This document shows positions 5,336-6,471 of a DNA stretch of 6,471 nt, in pieces. The first letter of the stretch is position 1, and the number at the start of each line of letters is the position of its first letter. A model generated the notes under the pieces. The model worked only from the letters and a program-made list of their open reading frames with translations, was not told the origin of the DNA and did not search any database. This DNA is from Candidatus Njordarchaeota archaeon (lineage in GTDB: Archaea; Asgardarchaeota; Njordarchaeia; Njordarchaeales; Njordarchaeaceae), in assembly GCA_029856615.1 (NCBI GenBank), contig JAHKLF010000091.1, positions 1-6,471 of the forward strand, in the 5' to 3' direction. Position numbers and translations under genes: made by a program.

Positions 5336-6461
5336 TTCTCCATGCTTCCCATATGGCTTCAGCCAATATTTTTGCCGTCTTTTTATAGTTATCAAATGTT
5401 CTTAGACGCTTATTTATTTCAATTTGAATAGCTATTGTACTTCTCTTTCCTCCATGCTTCTTGATTGTGAATCCGCCATAAAATTTCTTATCTATGCAGA
5501 CATTCAATCCTGCTTTTTCCATCACACTGACTATTGCTTCAATGATATCCTCTCTGTTATAAGTGGCCTTCCCGAATAGAGTGCCTATCTCTATATCATA
5601 TTTGTTATACTCGCTCATACCATGAATGTCTATTAACAAGGTTTCATCCCTGCTTAACAATTTATTTATTCTATTGTGATATTCTTGAGCTATTGATAAC
5701 TCATAAAAATCTTCCGCGTAATTAAAGTCTACTCTTGATCTATGAATTCTCCCTAAAATGGCTGATGGAATGCATGTTCCTCTACTCAGCCAATATATAT
5801 GCGTTATTGCTTCTCTCGCTAGCTCAAATGTTTCTTCATCAGCCTCACACTGACGTCTAATAGGGAGATTTAGTGGTCTGTAATATCCACCATGAGGAGC
5901 CGTTATTAAGATCCGCATATTCCCTTTTATTGTACTATAGTATTCCTTATGATCATAGTATGTTATACCATTTGATGTGTGAAAAGCCTCGCCGAAAAGC
6001 ATTGTCCGCATTTCTTTTCCATGAACATCGTGTGGATATTCATACATTATGATATTAATACTCCTCCTAACGGGAAAATTTTCAATAATCTGCGCTTGAT
6101 AGTTTATTTCTCGATAACCCGCATTCAATTCTATGTTCCTAATTGACTCGATGACCTCACTCTCAACTCCCAAGTATATCTCACCTATAATTTCTCCAGA
6201 TTTATTTGAAACGGCATACGGGAGATAATTATAGCGCAAGGAAAAACCCTTAACTACTCCCGTTACCTTTGGAAAATGGATTAAACCGCCCCAACCCTTG
6301 TGTATGGATCCATTGGGAGTGATATATGTCGATAAAAGAGTCCCGTATACAAATAACCCACTGGAAAGAAGCTTAATATCCAGATCCTCGGGATCCTCTC
6401 TAGTGATCTCTAAAATCTTACGGGTGATGTATATCTCATTCCTTCTTATTCGTAGCTTCAC
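5313..6461 (-). CDS. Fusion of a gamma-glutamylcyclotransferase-like domain and an N-formylglutamate amidohydrolase-like domain
   Basis: A protein of at least 382 residues with two domains. Residues about 35-142 look like the gamma-glutamylcyclotransferase/AIG2 fold: FVYGTL (37-42), P-Y-A (81-83), G-E-I-Y-L (93-97), a candidate catalytic Glu111 and G-Y-R-E (115-118). Residues about 182-372 match the N-formylglutamate amidohydrolase family: APHGG (188-192), D208-x-x-T211, R-S-R-V-D-F-N (241-247), LLIDIHGM (275-282) with D278 and H280, E-I-G-T (291-294), G-G-F-T and H-G-G (329-338), and I-Q-I-E348. Such enzymes are metal-dependent and cleave the formyl amide of N-formylglutamate; relatives act on other acylated amino acids, so the true substrate is open. 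I give GTG 6461 as the start, but there is no ribosome binding site and the frame stays open for the last three codons to the window edge, so the gene may begin outside. Its stop overlaps the convergent neighbour by 23 nt. Confidence 0.85.
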   Translation of the reverse strand: MKLRIRRNEIYITRKILEITREDPEDLDIKLLSSGLFVYGTLLSTYITPNGSIHKGWGGLIHFPKVTGVVKGFSLRYNYLPYAVSNKSGEIIGEIYLGVESEVIESIRNIELNAGYREINYQAQIIENFPVRRSINIIMYEYPHDVHGKEMRTMLFGEAFHTSNGITYYDHKEYYSTIKGNMRILITAPHGGYYRPLNLPIRRQCEADEETFELAREAITHIYWLSRGTCIPSAILGRIHRSRVDFNYAEDFYELSIAQEYHNRINKLLSRDETLLIDIHGMSEYNKYDIEIGTLFGKATYNREDIIEAIVSVMEKAGLNVCIDKKFYGGFTIKKHGGKRSTIAIQIEINKRLRTFDNYKKTAKILAEAIWEAWRTMSYSRR

Positions 6462-6471
6462 GTCTGGATGA

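Overview
The window looks like a piece of an A+T-rich archaeal chromosome, most likely from a thermophilic member of the Thermoproteota (crenarchaeal type). The reasons are very compact gene packing, frequent GTG and probable TTG starts, GGTGA/GGAG-type ribosome binding sites about 5-8 nt before the start, a TATA-like promoter, a HEPN/MNT pair typical of archaea and hyperthermophiles, and a secreted protein dense in N-glycosylation sequons. The lineage is an inference from these features. No rRNA, tRNA, CRISPR array or insertion sequence was seen.

Left part (35-3607, + strand): one tightly packed five-gene transcription unit. It has two neighbouring winged-helix proteins that are paralogues of each other, a bactofilin-like right-handed beta-solenoid protein, an ABC ATPase, and a six-TM ABC-2 type permease. 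Gaps are 2, 5 and 16 nt, and the last two genes overlap by 23 nt. The second regulator ends in a short G-S-L repeat region resembling the repeats of the solenoid protein just downstream. This is the best candidate in the window for an undescribed system: a DNA-binding pair, a putative polymer or scaffold, and an exporter made together.

Middle (3636-4479, - strand): a HepT/MntA type toxin-antitoxin pair (HEPN then MNT nucleotidyltransferase, overlapping by 29 nt). The HEPN protein lacks the usual first Arg of its RX4HXY active site (Gly104 instead), while the His and the Tyr that is AMPylated in characterised homologues are kept.

A 145-nt divergent intergenic region (4480-4624) carries two adjacent inverted repeats built from GTTC/GAAC half-sites, next to a TATA-like box for the rightward gene. 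That gene (4625-5335, +) encodes an N-terminally anchored extracellular protein with ten N-X-S/T sequons and no recognised family.

Right part (5313 to the window edge, - strand): a two-domain protein joining a gamma-glutamylcyclotransferase-like domain to an N-formylglutamate amidohydrolase-like domain. Its stop lies inside the end of the convergent glycoprotein gene, and its reading frame stays open to the window edge, so the N-terminus may be incomplete.
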